The translations under genes were made by a program, and so were the position numbers. A DNA stretch of 64,000 bases from Bradyrhizobium sp. Ghvi (GTDB lineage: Bacteria > Pseudomonadota > Alphaproteobacteria > Rhizobiales > Xanthobacteraceae), in NCBI RefSeq assembly GCF_900115265.1, contig NZ_FOVU01000016.1, positions 1 to 64,000 on the forward strand, read 5' to 3'. Every line of letters begins with the position of its first letter. Position 1 is the stretch's first letter. Of the stretch, positions 44,403 through 52,873 are shown one piece after another. The notes under the pieces were generated by a model that was given only the letters and a program-made list of their open reading frames with translations, ran no database searches and had not been told where the DNA came from.

Positions 44403-45331
44403 CTCGTCTGCTTCCTTGACGCCACGATCACGCCCGACAGCACCAGCGCGAAGCCGATGAAGTGGAAGACTTGCGGCAGCTCGCCGAGGAACACCATCGC
44501 CATGATCGAGCCGAACATCGGCGTGACGTGGAAGAACGGCGCGGCGCGGTTGGCGCCGATCAGCCGGACGCCGCGGTTGAAGCAGAGATAGGCGAGCGTC
44601 GAGGGGAACACCGAGACGTAGAACAAAGTGAGCAGGTTCGGCCCGTCCAGCTTCATGACGGGGCGGGCCGATATCTCCCATATCTCCAGCGGAATGAGGC
44701 AGGCCGCGCCGGCGCCGAAGGTGAAGGCGAGGAACGACAGGCCGTGGATCGGCGGCCGCTTCAAGGTTAGCACCGAATAGAGCGCGAAGATGATCAGCGC
44801 GACGATGAAGATCAGGTCGCCCTTGTTGAAGGCGATGTTCGACAGCGTGGTGATATCGCCGTGCAGCAGGATGATCAGCACGCCGCACATCGACAGAGCT
44901 ACGCCAAAGGCCTGCGCGGCGGTGAGGCGGATGCCGAGGATGACCAGCGACCACAGCGCCACGATCAGGGGCGCGGCCGACTGCAGCAGCAGGGTGTTCA
45001 GCGCCTGGGTGTGCTCCAGCGCCCAATATTGCAGGGTATTGAAGGCGCCGATGCCGGTGATCGACAGCACGATCATCAGACCGAGCTTGTCACGGATCGC
45101 AGGCCAGTCCTCCGCGAGATGTTTCCAGGCGAACGGCAGCACCAGCAGGAAGGCGAAGAACCAGCGCAGGAACGAGAGCGTCACCGGCGGGATGTGGCCG
45201 GCGGCGAGCCGCCCGACGATTGCATTGCCGGCCCAGCACAGCGCGGTGATGCTGAGCAGGAGATATGGCTGGTTGGCAATCCAGTGCTGGCCGGATGTTT
45301 CGGCGTTCGTGGTCTGGCCGGTGGCGGACAT
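44399..45331 (-). CDS. EamA/DMT-family membrane transporter
   Basis: This 310-residue, ten-helix protein is the second EamA transporter of the region. Its sequence follows the 42972-43907 protein along its whole length (for example TLKRPPIHGLSFLAFTFGAG against the paralogue's PRRPKVHQLSFLSFTTCCG), so the two arose by duplication. The substrate is unknown. The stop overlaps the stop region of the convergent DUF1330 gene. Confidence 0.9.
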   Translation of the reverse strand: MSATGQTTNAETSGQHWIANQPYLLLSITALCWAGNAIVGRLAAGHIPPVTLSFLRWFFAFLLVLPFAWKHLAEDWPAIRDKLGLMIVLSITGIGAFNTLQYWALEHTQALNTLLLQSAAPLIVALWSLVILGIRLTAAQAFGVALSMCGVLIILLHGDITTLSNIAFNKGDLIFIVALIIFALYSVLTLKRPPIHGLSFLAFTFGAGAACLIPLEIWEISARPVMKLDGPNLLTLFYVSVFPSTLAYLCFNRGVRLIGANRAAPFFHVTPMFGSIMAMVFLGELPQVFHFIGFALVLSGVIVASRKQTS

Positions 45332-45486
45332 TGTGATTGTTGTGGCCCCGCGTCATGCGCCGAGCCTTCGGCCCGGCGGATGTTCGGGCCGTCCCATGGC
45401 CCGGCAGGATCCAAAGACACGGAAATCGGCCTGATATCAATGGGGCGGGGCGCATCGCCTCCATGCGTTGGGCGAGCCGGGGAACT

Positions 45487-47985
45487 TCAACCACTCCGCC
45501 CCGCGCGCATCGCGAACGGCTTCAAGAGCTCGGCGCAGGCGAGATAGACGACGACGAGAACAGCAATGCCTGCCGTCATGATCGGTGGCGGTGCGACGAA
45601 GCCGAACCAGGCTCCGAGCGGCGTGAATGGCAGGACCATCGCGACGAGCAGTGCGACCAGCGAGGAGGCCGCGAGCGCGGGATCCGGCCAGTTGCGCCAT
45701 GGCCGCCCGTTGGTGCGGATGACGAAGATGACCAGGATCTGCGTCGCCATGGATTCGACGAACCAGGCGGTGCGGAATTCGTCCGGCGAAGCCTTGAACA
45801 GGTACAGCAGCGCGCCGAAGGTCAGGAAGTCGAACAGCGACGACAGCGGTCCCATGATCGCGGCGAAGCGCACCAGTCGCGACATGCTCCACACCTGCGG
45901 CTGCGCGGTCGCTTGGGCCGCGACGCGGTCGAAGGGAATGCCGAGTTCGGAGAGATCGTAGAGCAGGTTGTTGAGCAGGATCTGCGTCGGCAGCATCGGC
46001 AGGAACGGCAGGGCGATCGAGGCGGCCGCCATCGACAGCATATTGCCGAAATTCGAGCTCGCGCCCATGCGGACATATTTGAGTATGTTGGCGAAGGTCC
46101 GCCGTCCTTCCTCGACGCCGTCGGCGACGACCTCGAGATCCGACGCGAGCAGGATCATGTCTGCGGCGGCCTGCGCCACGCCGGTTGCGCCGTCGACCGA
46201 CAGGCCGACATCGGCGACCTTCAGGGCCGGCGCGTCGTTGATGCCGTCGCCCAGGAAGCCGACCACCTCCTTGCCCGCCTGCAGCGCCTTGACGATGCGC
46301 GACTTCTGGTCTGGCGCGAGCCGGCCGAACGCATCGGTGGAACGCACCTGCACGATGAGCGCCTCGTCGCTCAGCTCGGCAATCTCGGCACCCGACAGCA
46401 CGCGTTCGGCGTTGAGGCCGACCAGACCGGCAAGCCGCTTCACCACCACGGGATCATCACCCGACAGGATCTTGAGGCTGATGCCGCTCGCCGCGAGGCG
46501 GGCGATTGCGGCTGCCGCCGTGGGCTTCGGTGGATCGGCGAAGGCGCAAAAACCGTCGAAGACGAGGTCGGTTTCGTCGTCCGTTTCGACGTCGCGGAGC
46601 GCGCCGTTCCAAGGCCGGGAAGCAACGGCCACGGCGCGCAGGCCCGCGGTCGCGAGCTCATGCACGCGAGCCGTCGCTGCGTCGCGCGCCTGCTCGTCGA
46701 TCGCACACAATGCGAGCACGGCCTCCGGCGCGCCTTTGACGATCAGGAGCGCGCCTTCGGGACCGGTTGCGAGCACCGATCCCAAGCGGCGCGAGAAGTC
46801 GAACGCCTGTCGTCCGGCCAGCGACCAGCCTTGGGGGGCGTCCGGCCGGCCGGCGACGAGCGCGGCATCGAGCGCGCCGCGGTCGCCGCCGAGCGATGCC
46901 GCGATGGCTCCGAGCTGCGCGGCGCGAGCGTCGTCCTTGCCGGCGGCATCGAGGCTTCTTGCAAGCGTGATCTCGGCCGAGGTCAGCGTGCCCGTTTTGT
47001 CCGTGCAGAGCACGGTCATGGCGCCGAGATCGTGGATCGCGGCAAGCCGCTTCACGATCACCTTGCGCCCGGCCATGCGCAGCGCCCCGCGCGACAGCGT
47101 CACCGTGGTGATCATCGGCAGCAGTTCGGGCGTCAGCCCGACCGCGAGCGCGACGGCAAACAGCAGGGAATCGAGCACGGGTCGGCCGAACACGACGCGG
47201 ATGGTGAGCACGACCAGCACCAGCGCCAGCGTGGCGCGCGCGATCACGAGGCCGAATTCGCGCAAGTCGCGCTCGAAGGGCGAGGGCGCCTGCGTTTCGG
47301 CAAGCGCGGAGGCCGCCGCTCCGAACACCGTGTCGCGACCGGTCCGGACCACGAGTGCGATCGCTTCGCCGGTCTGCGCCACGGCGCCGCGGAACAGCGC
47401 ATTCGATGTGTCGTCGGGCCCGCTGGCGGCGCCGGCCTGCTTCTGCACGGGATAGGGTTCGCCGGTAAGCGCGGCTTCGCCCGCGGTGAAGGCCGTAGCT
47501 TCCAGGATCAGCGCGTCGGCGGGAATGATGTCGCCGGCGCGGACGCGCAGGATGTCGCCGGGCACGACCTGATCCACCTCCACCTCGCGAAAGCCGCCAT
47601 CGCGCCTGACCTCGGCCTTGAGCGCGACGGAGCGGCGCAGGATCTCGGCGGCGCGGACCGCGTGGCCTTCCTGGACGGTGTCGAGCCCGATCGAGAGCGC
47701 GAGAATCAGCACGATGATGAGCCCGCCGATGTCGTCGCCGGTCAGCATCGAGATGATGCCGGCGACCAGCAGGATCAGCGACAGCGGCTCGAGCAGCCGG
47801 CGCAGGATCGCGCGCGCCGCGCCTTCGATGCGCGGCGGCGCATCGCTGTTCGGCCCGAACCGGTCGAGCCGTTCGGCCGCCTCGGCCGCGGTCAGGCCCG
47901 TCAGCCCGCAGCCGAGGCGGCTGCAGAGATCGGGAGGGGTCAGACGCCAGAAATGGGTGTCAGGACGGTTTGGATTTTCCAGCAA
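45487..47985 (-). CDS. mgtA: P-type ATPase, magnesium transporter MgtA type
   Basis: The 832-residue inner-membrane pump is of the P-IIIB class that imports Mg2+. It has the phosphorylation motif TDKTGT with Asp329, the TGEPYPVQK actuator loop near 195, the GDGINDAPALK hinge near 575, and about ten membrane helices. Length is slightly below typical MgtA (about 900), mostly from a short N-terminus. The start is TTG at 47985 with GGGAG before it. The leader of 191 bases shows no obvious Mg-sensing riboswitch. Confidence 0.9.
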   Translation of the reverse strand: MLENPNRPDTHFWRLTPPDLCSRLGCGLTGLTAAEAAERLDRFGPNSDAPPRIEGAARAILRRLLEPLSLILLVAGIISMLTGDDIGGLIIVLILALSIGLDTVQEGHAVRAAEILRRSVALKAEVRRDGGFREVEVDQVVPGDILRVRAGDIIPADALILEATAFTAGEAALTGEPYPVQKQAGAASGPDDTSNALFRGAVAQTGEAIALVVRTGRDTVFGAAASALAETQAPSPFERDLREFGLVIARATLALVLVVLTIRVVFGRPVLDSLLFAVALAVGLTPELLPMITTVTLSRGALRMAGRKVIVKRLAAIHDLGAMTVLCTDKTGTLTSAEITLARSLDAAGKDDARAAQLGAIAASLGGDRGALDAALVAGRPDAPQGWSLAGRQAFDFSRRLGSVLATGPEGALLIVKGAPEAVLALCAIDEQARDAATARVHELATAGLRAVAVASRPWNGALRDVETDDETDLVFDGFCAFADPPKPTAAAAIARLAASGISLKILSGDDPVVVKRLAGLVGLNAERVLSGAEIAELSDEALIVQVRSTDAFGRLAPDQKSRIVKALQAGKEVVGFLGDGINDAPALKVADVGLSVDGATGVAQAAADMILLASDLEVVADGVEEGRRTFANILKYVRMGASSNFGNMLSMAAASIALPFLPMLPTQILLNNLLYDLSELGIPFDRVAAQATAQPQVWSMSRLVRFAAIMGPLSSLFDFLTFGALLYLFKASPDEFRTAWFVESMATQILVIFVIRTNGRPWRNWPDPALAASSLVALLVAMVLPFTPLGAWFGFVAPPPIMTAGIAVLVVVYLACAELLKPFAMRAGRSG

Positions 47986-48176
47986 ACACAGCTCCCGGTG
48001 TCAGGGCGTCTCATGTCGGCAGATGCATCTAAATTCGGCGTAACCTCTTGACCTAGGACAATCTCGATTTTCGACCGCACGTTAGCGTCGCGGCCAATCA
48101 GTCGGGTTGCGCCGTGTTCTCGGGGGCTGGGATCCGGATTCAGCGGCCGGCGCTGCGCGCGTTGCGGGACGATGTC

Positions 48177-49445
48177 ATGGCCGAACAAGCTATCGTCCTG
48201 ACACAGCACAGGCGATGGTTTTCCGTCACCAGGCTGTGGTCGGGATTTCTCAGTCACAAATGGTTCATTCTCGCGGTGACGGCGCTGCTCGGGCTCGGCG
48301 CCTGGCAGGGGGCGCGGGTGCTGCTCGGGCCCGCGATTGTGGTGGACCAGGTCAAGCTCGGCCGCCTCGTCGAGACGGTCGTGGCAAGCGGCCATGTCGA
48401 AACGCCATATCGCGTGGAGATCGGCAGCCAGATCACGGGCACGGTCGAGGACGTGCTGGTCCAGGAAGGGCAAAAGGTCGCCAAGGGCCAGCCTCTGATC
48501 TCCCTGGAGTCCCGCGAGCTGAGGGCGACCATGGTGCAGGCGCAGGGCGCGGTGGCGCAGGCAGAGGCCCGCATCAAGCAGCTCGAGGAGCTGACCTTGC
48601 CTTCGGCCAGGGAGGCGCTGACGCAGGCGCAGGCGACGCTGCTCAATGCCCAGCAGACTTATGACCGCACCGCCCAGCTCGAACGCAACGGCTATGCGAC
48701 ACGGGCCGCGCTCGATGATGCCCAGAAGACTCTCGACGTCGCGCGCGCGGCGATGCGCTCGGTGCAATTCCAGGTCTATACGGCCAGTCCCGGCGGCAGC
48801 GACTATGTGATGGCGCAGACCCAGGCCAACCAGGCGCGCGCCAATCTCGACACCGCGGAGTCGCGGCTCGGCTATGCGACGATCATGGCTCCTCGCGACG
48901 GTGTCCTGATCTCGCGCAGTGTCGAGCGCGGCACGGTGGTGCAGCCCGGCAAGACCTTGCTGGTGCTGGCGCCGGCCGGCGACGTGCAGCTCGTCTTGCA
49001 GATCGACGAACGCAATCTTGGCAAGATCTCGCTCGGGCAGAAGGCGCTTGCGTCTGCCGATGCCTATCCGGACCGGCGTTTCCCCGCGACGATCACCTAT
49101 ATCAATCCCGGTATCGATATTTCGCGCGCCTCCGTCGAGGTCAAGCTGACCGTCGCCGATCCGCCGGACTATCTGCGCCAGGACATGACCGTCTCGGTCG
49201 ATGTCGAGGTCGCCGCACGCGACGATGCGCTGATCCTGCCGCTGCGCTCGGTGCACGACGTCCTGTCGGGAAATCCCTGGGTGCTCGGTATCAAGGATGG
49301 ACGCGCCAGTCAGCGACCGGTGAAGATCGGGCTGCACGGCAACAGCCAGGTCGAGATCACCAACGGCCTTGCCGCCCGCGACGTTGCGATCCCGCAGAGT
49401 TCCGGCGTCCTGACCGGGCAGCGCGTGCGGCCTGTGCTGCAATGA
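48177..49445 (+). CDS. HlyD-family membrane-fusion adaptor of an ABC exporter
   Basis: The 422-residue adaptor has one N-terminal membrane helix (about 29-48), a lipoyl/biotin-like pair split by an alpha-helical hairpin (about 115-215), and a beta-barrel domain after it. GTVEDVLVQEGQKVAKGQPL near 90-110 is the lipoyl half. It bridges the inner-membrane ABC proteins encoded next to an outer-membrane channel, or hands substrate across the periplasm. The stop overlaps the permease start (ATGA), so the three genes at 48177-51344 form one operon. No outer-membrane channel gene is present. Confidence 0.9.
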   Translation: MAEQAIVLTQHRRWFSVTRLWSGFLSHKWFILAVTALLGLGAWQGARVLLGPAIVVDQVKLGRLVETVVASGHVETPYRVEIGSQITGTVEDVLVQEGQKVAKGQPLISLESRELRATMVQAQGAVAQAEARIKQLEELTLPSAREALTQAQATLLNAQQTYDRTAQLERNGYATRAALDDAQKTLDVARAAMRSVQFQVYTASPGGSDYVMAQTQANQARANLDTAESRLGYATIMAPRDGVLISRSVERGTVVQPGKTLLVLAPAGDVQLVLQIDERNLGKISLGQKALASADAYPDRRFPATITYINPGIDISRASVEVKLTVADPPDYLRQDMTVSVDVEVAARDDALILPLRSVHDVLSGNPWVLGIKDGRASQRPVKIGLHGNSQVEITNGLAARDVAIPQSSGVLTGQRVRPVLQ

Positions 49446-50668
49446 ACCGCTGGCTGCCGATCGAATGGGTCATGGCCGTGCGTTTCCTGCGCGAAGGCCG
49501 GCTGCAGACCATCTTCATCATCGGCGGCATCTCGATCGGGGTCGGCGTCATCGTCTTCATGTCGGCGATGCTCGCCGGGCTTCAGGCGAATTTCATCAAG
49601 CGAGTCTTGACCTCGCAGCCGCAGATCCAGCTGCTCTCGCCGGACCAGATCGCGCGCCTGCTGCGCAACAGTGCAGGCGAGATCGAAGATGCAATTGTCC
49701 AGCGCCCGAGCCAGCGGGTGATCTCGATCGATCAGTGGCCGAAGATCAGGGCGCAGATGCAGGCGATGCCGGAAGTGGTCACGGTATCCCCGACGATCCT
49801 GGGCTCGGTGCTCGCGGTGCGCGGCGATGCCAGCCGCTCGGTGAACCTGTCGGGTGTCGAGCCGGACTCCTACTTCAAGATCGTGAAGGTGCCGGACTAT
49901 ATCGTCGCCGGCGAGCCTCGCCTGACCAGCGAGGACATCATCATCGGCACCGAGCTGGCGAAGGATCTCGGTGCGACCGTCGGCGACAAGCTCAACGTTC
50001 GCGCCGCGACCGGCGCCACGCGCGTGCTCACGATCTCGGGCATCGTCGATCTCGGCAACAAGGGCGTCAACCAGCGCGTCTGCTATGCCGCGCTCCGGAC
50101 CGCGCAGTCGCTGCTCGGCATGATCGGCGGCGTCACCACGATCGACATCACCGTCGCCGACATCTATGCGGCCGAGGAGATCGCCCAGCGCATCCAGGCC
50201 GCCAACGTGGTCGAAGCCGACAGCTGGATCAAGACCAATGCGCAGTTCTTCACCGCGGTGCAGGCGCAGCAGAATACCAACACACTGATCCGCCTGTTCG
50301 TCGGACTCTCCGTGGCGTTCGGCATCGCGGCGGTGCTCATCGTCTCGGTGATCCAGCGCTCCAAGGACATCGGCATCCTGCGCGCGATGGGAACCTCGCG
50401 AGCTAAGATCCTGCGCGTCTTCCTGGTTCAGGGCGGCCTGCTCGGCTTCGTCGGTTCGCTGGTCGGCGCCGCCATGGGCGCATTTGCGTTGGTCTATTGG
50501 CACTCGGTGGCCCGCCAGGCCGACGGCACCGAATTGTTTCCGCTGATCCTGGAGCGATCCCTGTTCATCTACACGGCATTGCTTGCGACCGGCACCGGCA
50601 TCCTGGCCGCGATGGCGCCGGCGATCCGTGCGGCCAAACTCGACCCGGTGGTGGCGATCCGTGGCTAA
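49442..50668 (+). CDS. MacB/LolC-like ABC transporter permease (FtsX domain)
   Basis: The 408-residue protein has a first membrane helix (about 22-45), a large periplasmic MacB-type domain (about 50-285) and three C-terminal helices forming an FtsX domain. Unlike MacB itself, the ATPase is not fused but encoded by the next gene. Such permeases drive export of lipoproteins, antibiotics or peptides by mechanotransmission. Its stop overlaps the GTG start of the ATPase gene. Confidence 0.9.
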   Translation: MNRWLPIEWVMAVRFLREGRLQTIFIIGGISIGVGVIVFMSAMLAGLQANFIKRVLTSQPQIQLLSPDQIARLLRNSAGEIEDAIVQRPSQRVISIDQWPKIRAQMQAMPEVVTVSPTILGSVLAVRGDASRSVNLSGVEPDSYFKIVKVPDYIVAGEPRLTSEDIIIGTELAKDLGATVGDKLNVRAATGATRVLTISGIVDLGNKGVNQRVCYAALRTAQSLLGMIGGVTTIDITVADIYAAEEIAQRIQAANVVEADSWIKTNAQFFTAVQAQQNTNTLIRLFVGLSVAFGIAAVLIVSVIQRSKDIGILRAMGTSRAKILRVFLVQGGLLGFVGSLVGAAMGAFALVYWHSVARQADGTELFPLILERSLFIYTALLATGTGILAAMAPAIRAAKLDPVVAIRG

Positions 50669-51344
50669 TGAGATCCTGAAGCTCGAACGTGTGTGCAAGG
50701 CCTATAATGTCGGCCTGCCGACCGAGACTGAAGTGCTGCATGACATCGATCTCGAGCTCGACCATGGCGAGTTTCTCGCTTTGATCGGCCCATCGGGCTC
50801 CGGCAAGAGCACGCTGCTCAATATCGTGGGCCTGCTCGATCAGCCGACATCGGGCCGGCTCTCGATCAAGGGCCACGACACCGCCTCGCTTGGTGACGCC
50901 GAAATCACCCGCCTGCGCGGCCATACCATCGGCTTCGTGTTCCAGTATCACCTCCTGATCTCGGCCTTCACGGCGCGGGAGAACGTCATGATGCCGATGC
51001 TGGTCGATCGCGGCTTTGCGAGCGCGGAGATCGAGGCGCGGGCCGATCGCTTGCTGGCGCAGGTGGGGCTGGAGAGATTCGCCGGCAACCTCGCCAACAA
51101 CATGTCGGGCGGCCAGCAGCAACGGGTGGCCGTGGCGCGCGCGCTGGCGATGGGTCCGGACCTCGTGCTGGCGGACGAGCCGACCGGCAATCTCGACACC
51201 CGATCGGCCGATGCCGTGTTCGAGCTGATGCGGCAGGTCAATCGCGTCAGCGGAACGAGCTTCCTGCTCGTGACCCATAATATGGACCTGGCGCAGCGCT
51301 GCGACCGCATCATCGAAGTGATCGACGGCCGCATCCGCGCCTAA
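50661..51344 (+). CDS. LolD/MacB-type ABC ATPase
   Basis: The 227-residue ATPase has Walker A GPSGSGKST (43-51), signature MSGGQQQR near 145, and Walker B with LADEPTGNLD near 170, all typical of the LolD/MacB branch. It starts at GTG 50661, eight bases inside the end of the permease gene. It powers the adaptor-permease pair encoded upstream. A true lipoprotein LolCDE system is expected elsewhere, so this is probably a second exporter. Confidence 0.9.
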   Translation: MANEILKLERVCKAYNVGLPTETEVLHDIDLELDHGEFLALIGPSGSGKSTLLNIVGLLDQPTSGRLSIKGHDTASLGDAEITRLRGHTIGFVFQYHLLISAFTARENVMMPMLVDRGFASAEIEARADRLLAQVGLERFAGNLANNMSGGQQQRVAVARALAMGPDLVLADEPTGNLDTRSADAVFELMRQVNRVSGTSFLLVTHNMDLAQRCDRIIEVIDGRIRA

Positions 51345-51415
51345 CGTCGTAGACGCCGGCCCGGCAGGACGGATTTTTAGGGGATATCAAAGGCTTGGAT
51401 CGCGTAATGGGCCCG

Positions 51416-51449
51416 AAAAAAGCCCCGTTCTTGCTTGCCTAGAGGGGCT
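51416..51449 (-). terminator. Minus-strand intrinsic terminator upstream of purA
   Basis: On the minus strand AGCCCC and GGGGCT pair around a 17-base loop and the second arm passes directly into TTTTTT. No annotated minus-strand gene reads into it. It could end a small RNA that starts upstream of or within the purA leader on the other strand. On the plus strand it has no U-run, so it is not a terminator for the ABC operon. Confidence 0.5.
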
Positions 51450-51543
51450 GCATCCTTTATCCGGTTGGCTGCCTCGCGTGCGAGCGGCCTTGGGCTGTGG
51501 ATTGGCTGGGCGCATCTAAAATCTTCGAAGGGAATCCCCGCGA

Positions 51544-52836
51544 ATGGCCAATGTTGTCGTCGTCGGCGCCCAGTGGGGCGACGAAGGAAAGGGCAAGATC
51601 GTCGACTGGTTGTCGGAGCAGGCGGACATCGTCGTCCGCTTCCAGGGCGGCCATAACGCCGGCCATACGCTGGTCATCAACGGCAAGACCTACAAGCTGG
51701 CGCTGCTGCCCTCCGGCGTGCTGCGCGAAGGCAAGCTGTCGGTGATCGGCAACGGCGTGGTGTTCGATCCCGCCGCCTTCCTCGACGAGGTCGCCAAGCT
51801 GCGCGCGCAGGGCGTCGCGGTGTCGCCGGAAAACTTGCGGGTCGCCGAGAACGTCACCCTGATCCTGCCGCTGCATCGTGAGCTCGACGCCTTGCGCGAG
51901 TCCTCCAATGCGGCGACCGCGATCGGGACCACGCGCCGCGGCATCGGGCCGGCCTATGAGGACAAGGTCGGCCGCCGTGCCATCCGCCTGATGGACCTCG
52001 CCGACCTCAGCACGCTCCCGCACAAGATCGATCGCCTCCTGGCCCACCACAACGCGCTGCGTCGCGGTCTCAATCTGCCGGAATTCGACGGCAAGGAGAT
52101 CCTGAAGGAGCTGAGCGCGCTGGCGCCGCAGCTCTTGCCTTACGCCGAGACCGTGTGGCGCCTGCTCGACATCGAGCGGCGCGCCGGCAAGCGCATGCTG
52201 TTCGAGGGCGCGCAGGGCGCGCTGCTCGACGTCGATCACGGCACCTATCCTTACGTCACCTCGTCCAACACGGTGGCGGCGCAGGCCGCGACCGGCGCCG
52301 GCCTCGGTCCGGGCGCGGTCGGTTACGTGCTGGGTCTCTGCAAGGCCTATACGACCCGGGTCGGCCAGGGCCCGTTCCCGACCGAGCAGGACAACGCGAC
52401 CGGCCGCAAGATCGGCGAGCGCGGCCGCGAATTCGGCACCAACACCGGCCGTCCGCGCCGCTGCGGCTGGTTCGACGCCGTGCTGGTCCGCCAGGCGGTC
52501 CGGACCTGCGGCATCAACGGGTTGGCGCTGACCAAGCTCGACATCCTCGACGGCTTCGACACGATCGAGGTCTGCACTGCTTACAAGCTCGACGGCAAGG
52601 AGATCGACCATTTCCCGGCCGGCGAGGGCGCCCAGGCCAGGGTCGAGGCCATTTACGAGACCATCGAGGGCTGGAAGGAGCCGACCGCCAACGCGCGATC
52701 CTGGGCCGACCTGCCGGCCCAGGCCATCAAATATGTTCGTCGGATCGAGGAATTGGTGGGGTGCCCGGTCGCGCTGCTTTCCACCAGCCCCGAACGCGAG
52801 GATACTATCCTGGTGCAAAATCCGTTTGAGGCTTAA
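51544..52836 (+). CDS. purA: Adenylosuccinate synthetase
   Basis: PurA joins aspartate to IMP with GTP, the first committed step to AMP. The 430-residue protein begins MANVVVVGAQWGDEGKGKIV with the P-loop-like GDEGKGK at 12-18 and the family motif QGALLDVDHGTYPYVTSSN near 225. Length is normal. AAGGGA precedes the ATG. A proline-rich membrane protein gene follows 37 bases on and may be co-transcribed. Confidence 0.98.
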   Translation: MANVVVVGAQWGDEGKGKIVDWLSEQADIVVRFQGGHNAGHTLVINGKTYKLALLPSGVLREGKLSVIGNGVVFDPAAFLDEVAKLRAQGVAVSPENLRVAENVTLILPLHRELDALRESSNAATAIGTTRRGIGPAYEDKVGRRAIRLMDLADLSTLPHKIDRLLAHHNALRRGLNLPEFDGKEILKELSALAPQLLPYAETVWRLLDIERRAGKRMLFEGAQGALLDVDHGTYPYVTSSNTVAAQAATGAGLGPGAVGYVLGLCKAYTTRVGQGPFPTEQDNATGRKIGERGREFGTNTGRPRRCGWFDAVLVRQAVRTCGINGLALTKLDILDGFDTIEVCTAYKLDGKEIDHFPAGEGAQARVEAIYETIEGWKEPTANARSWADLPAQAIKYVRRIEELVGCPVALLSTSPEREDTILVQNPFEA

Positions 52837-52873
52837 CGATCTCTTACTAGGACGCGGGTATAGTTGAGTAGAA

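Noticed and set aside
45337..48051. Plus-strand open frame of about 900 codons opposite mgtA
   Set aside because: MgtA motifs fill the other strand. The plus-strand frame is Arg/Gln/His-rich without recognisable domains, so it is an antisense artefact.
47986..48176. Mg-sensing riboswitch in the mgtA leader
   Set aside because: I looked for conserved M-box segments and a terminator/anti-terminator pair and found neither. The leader also has to hold the divergent adaptor promoter.
51345..51543. Purine riboswitch before purA
   Set aside because: No purine-aptamer core or paired loops were recognisable. The only clear structure is the minus-strand terminator.
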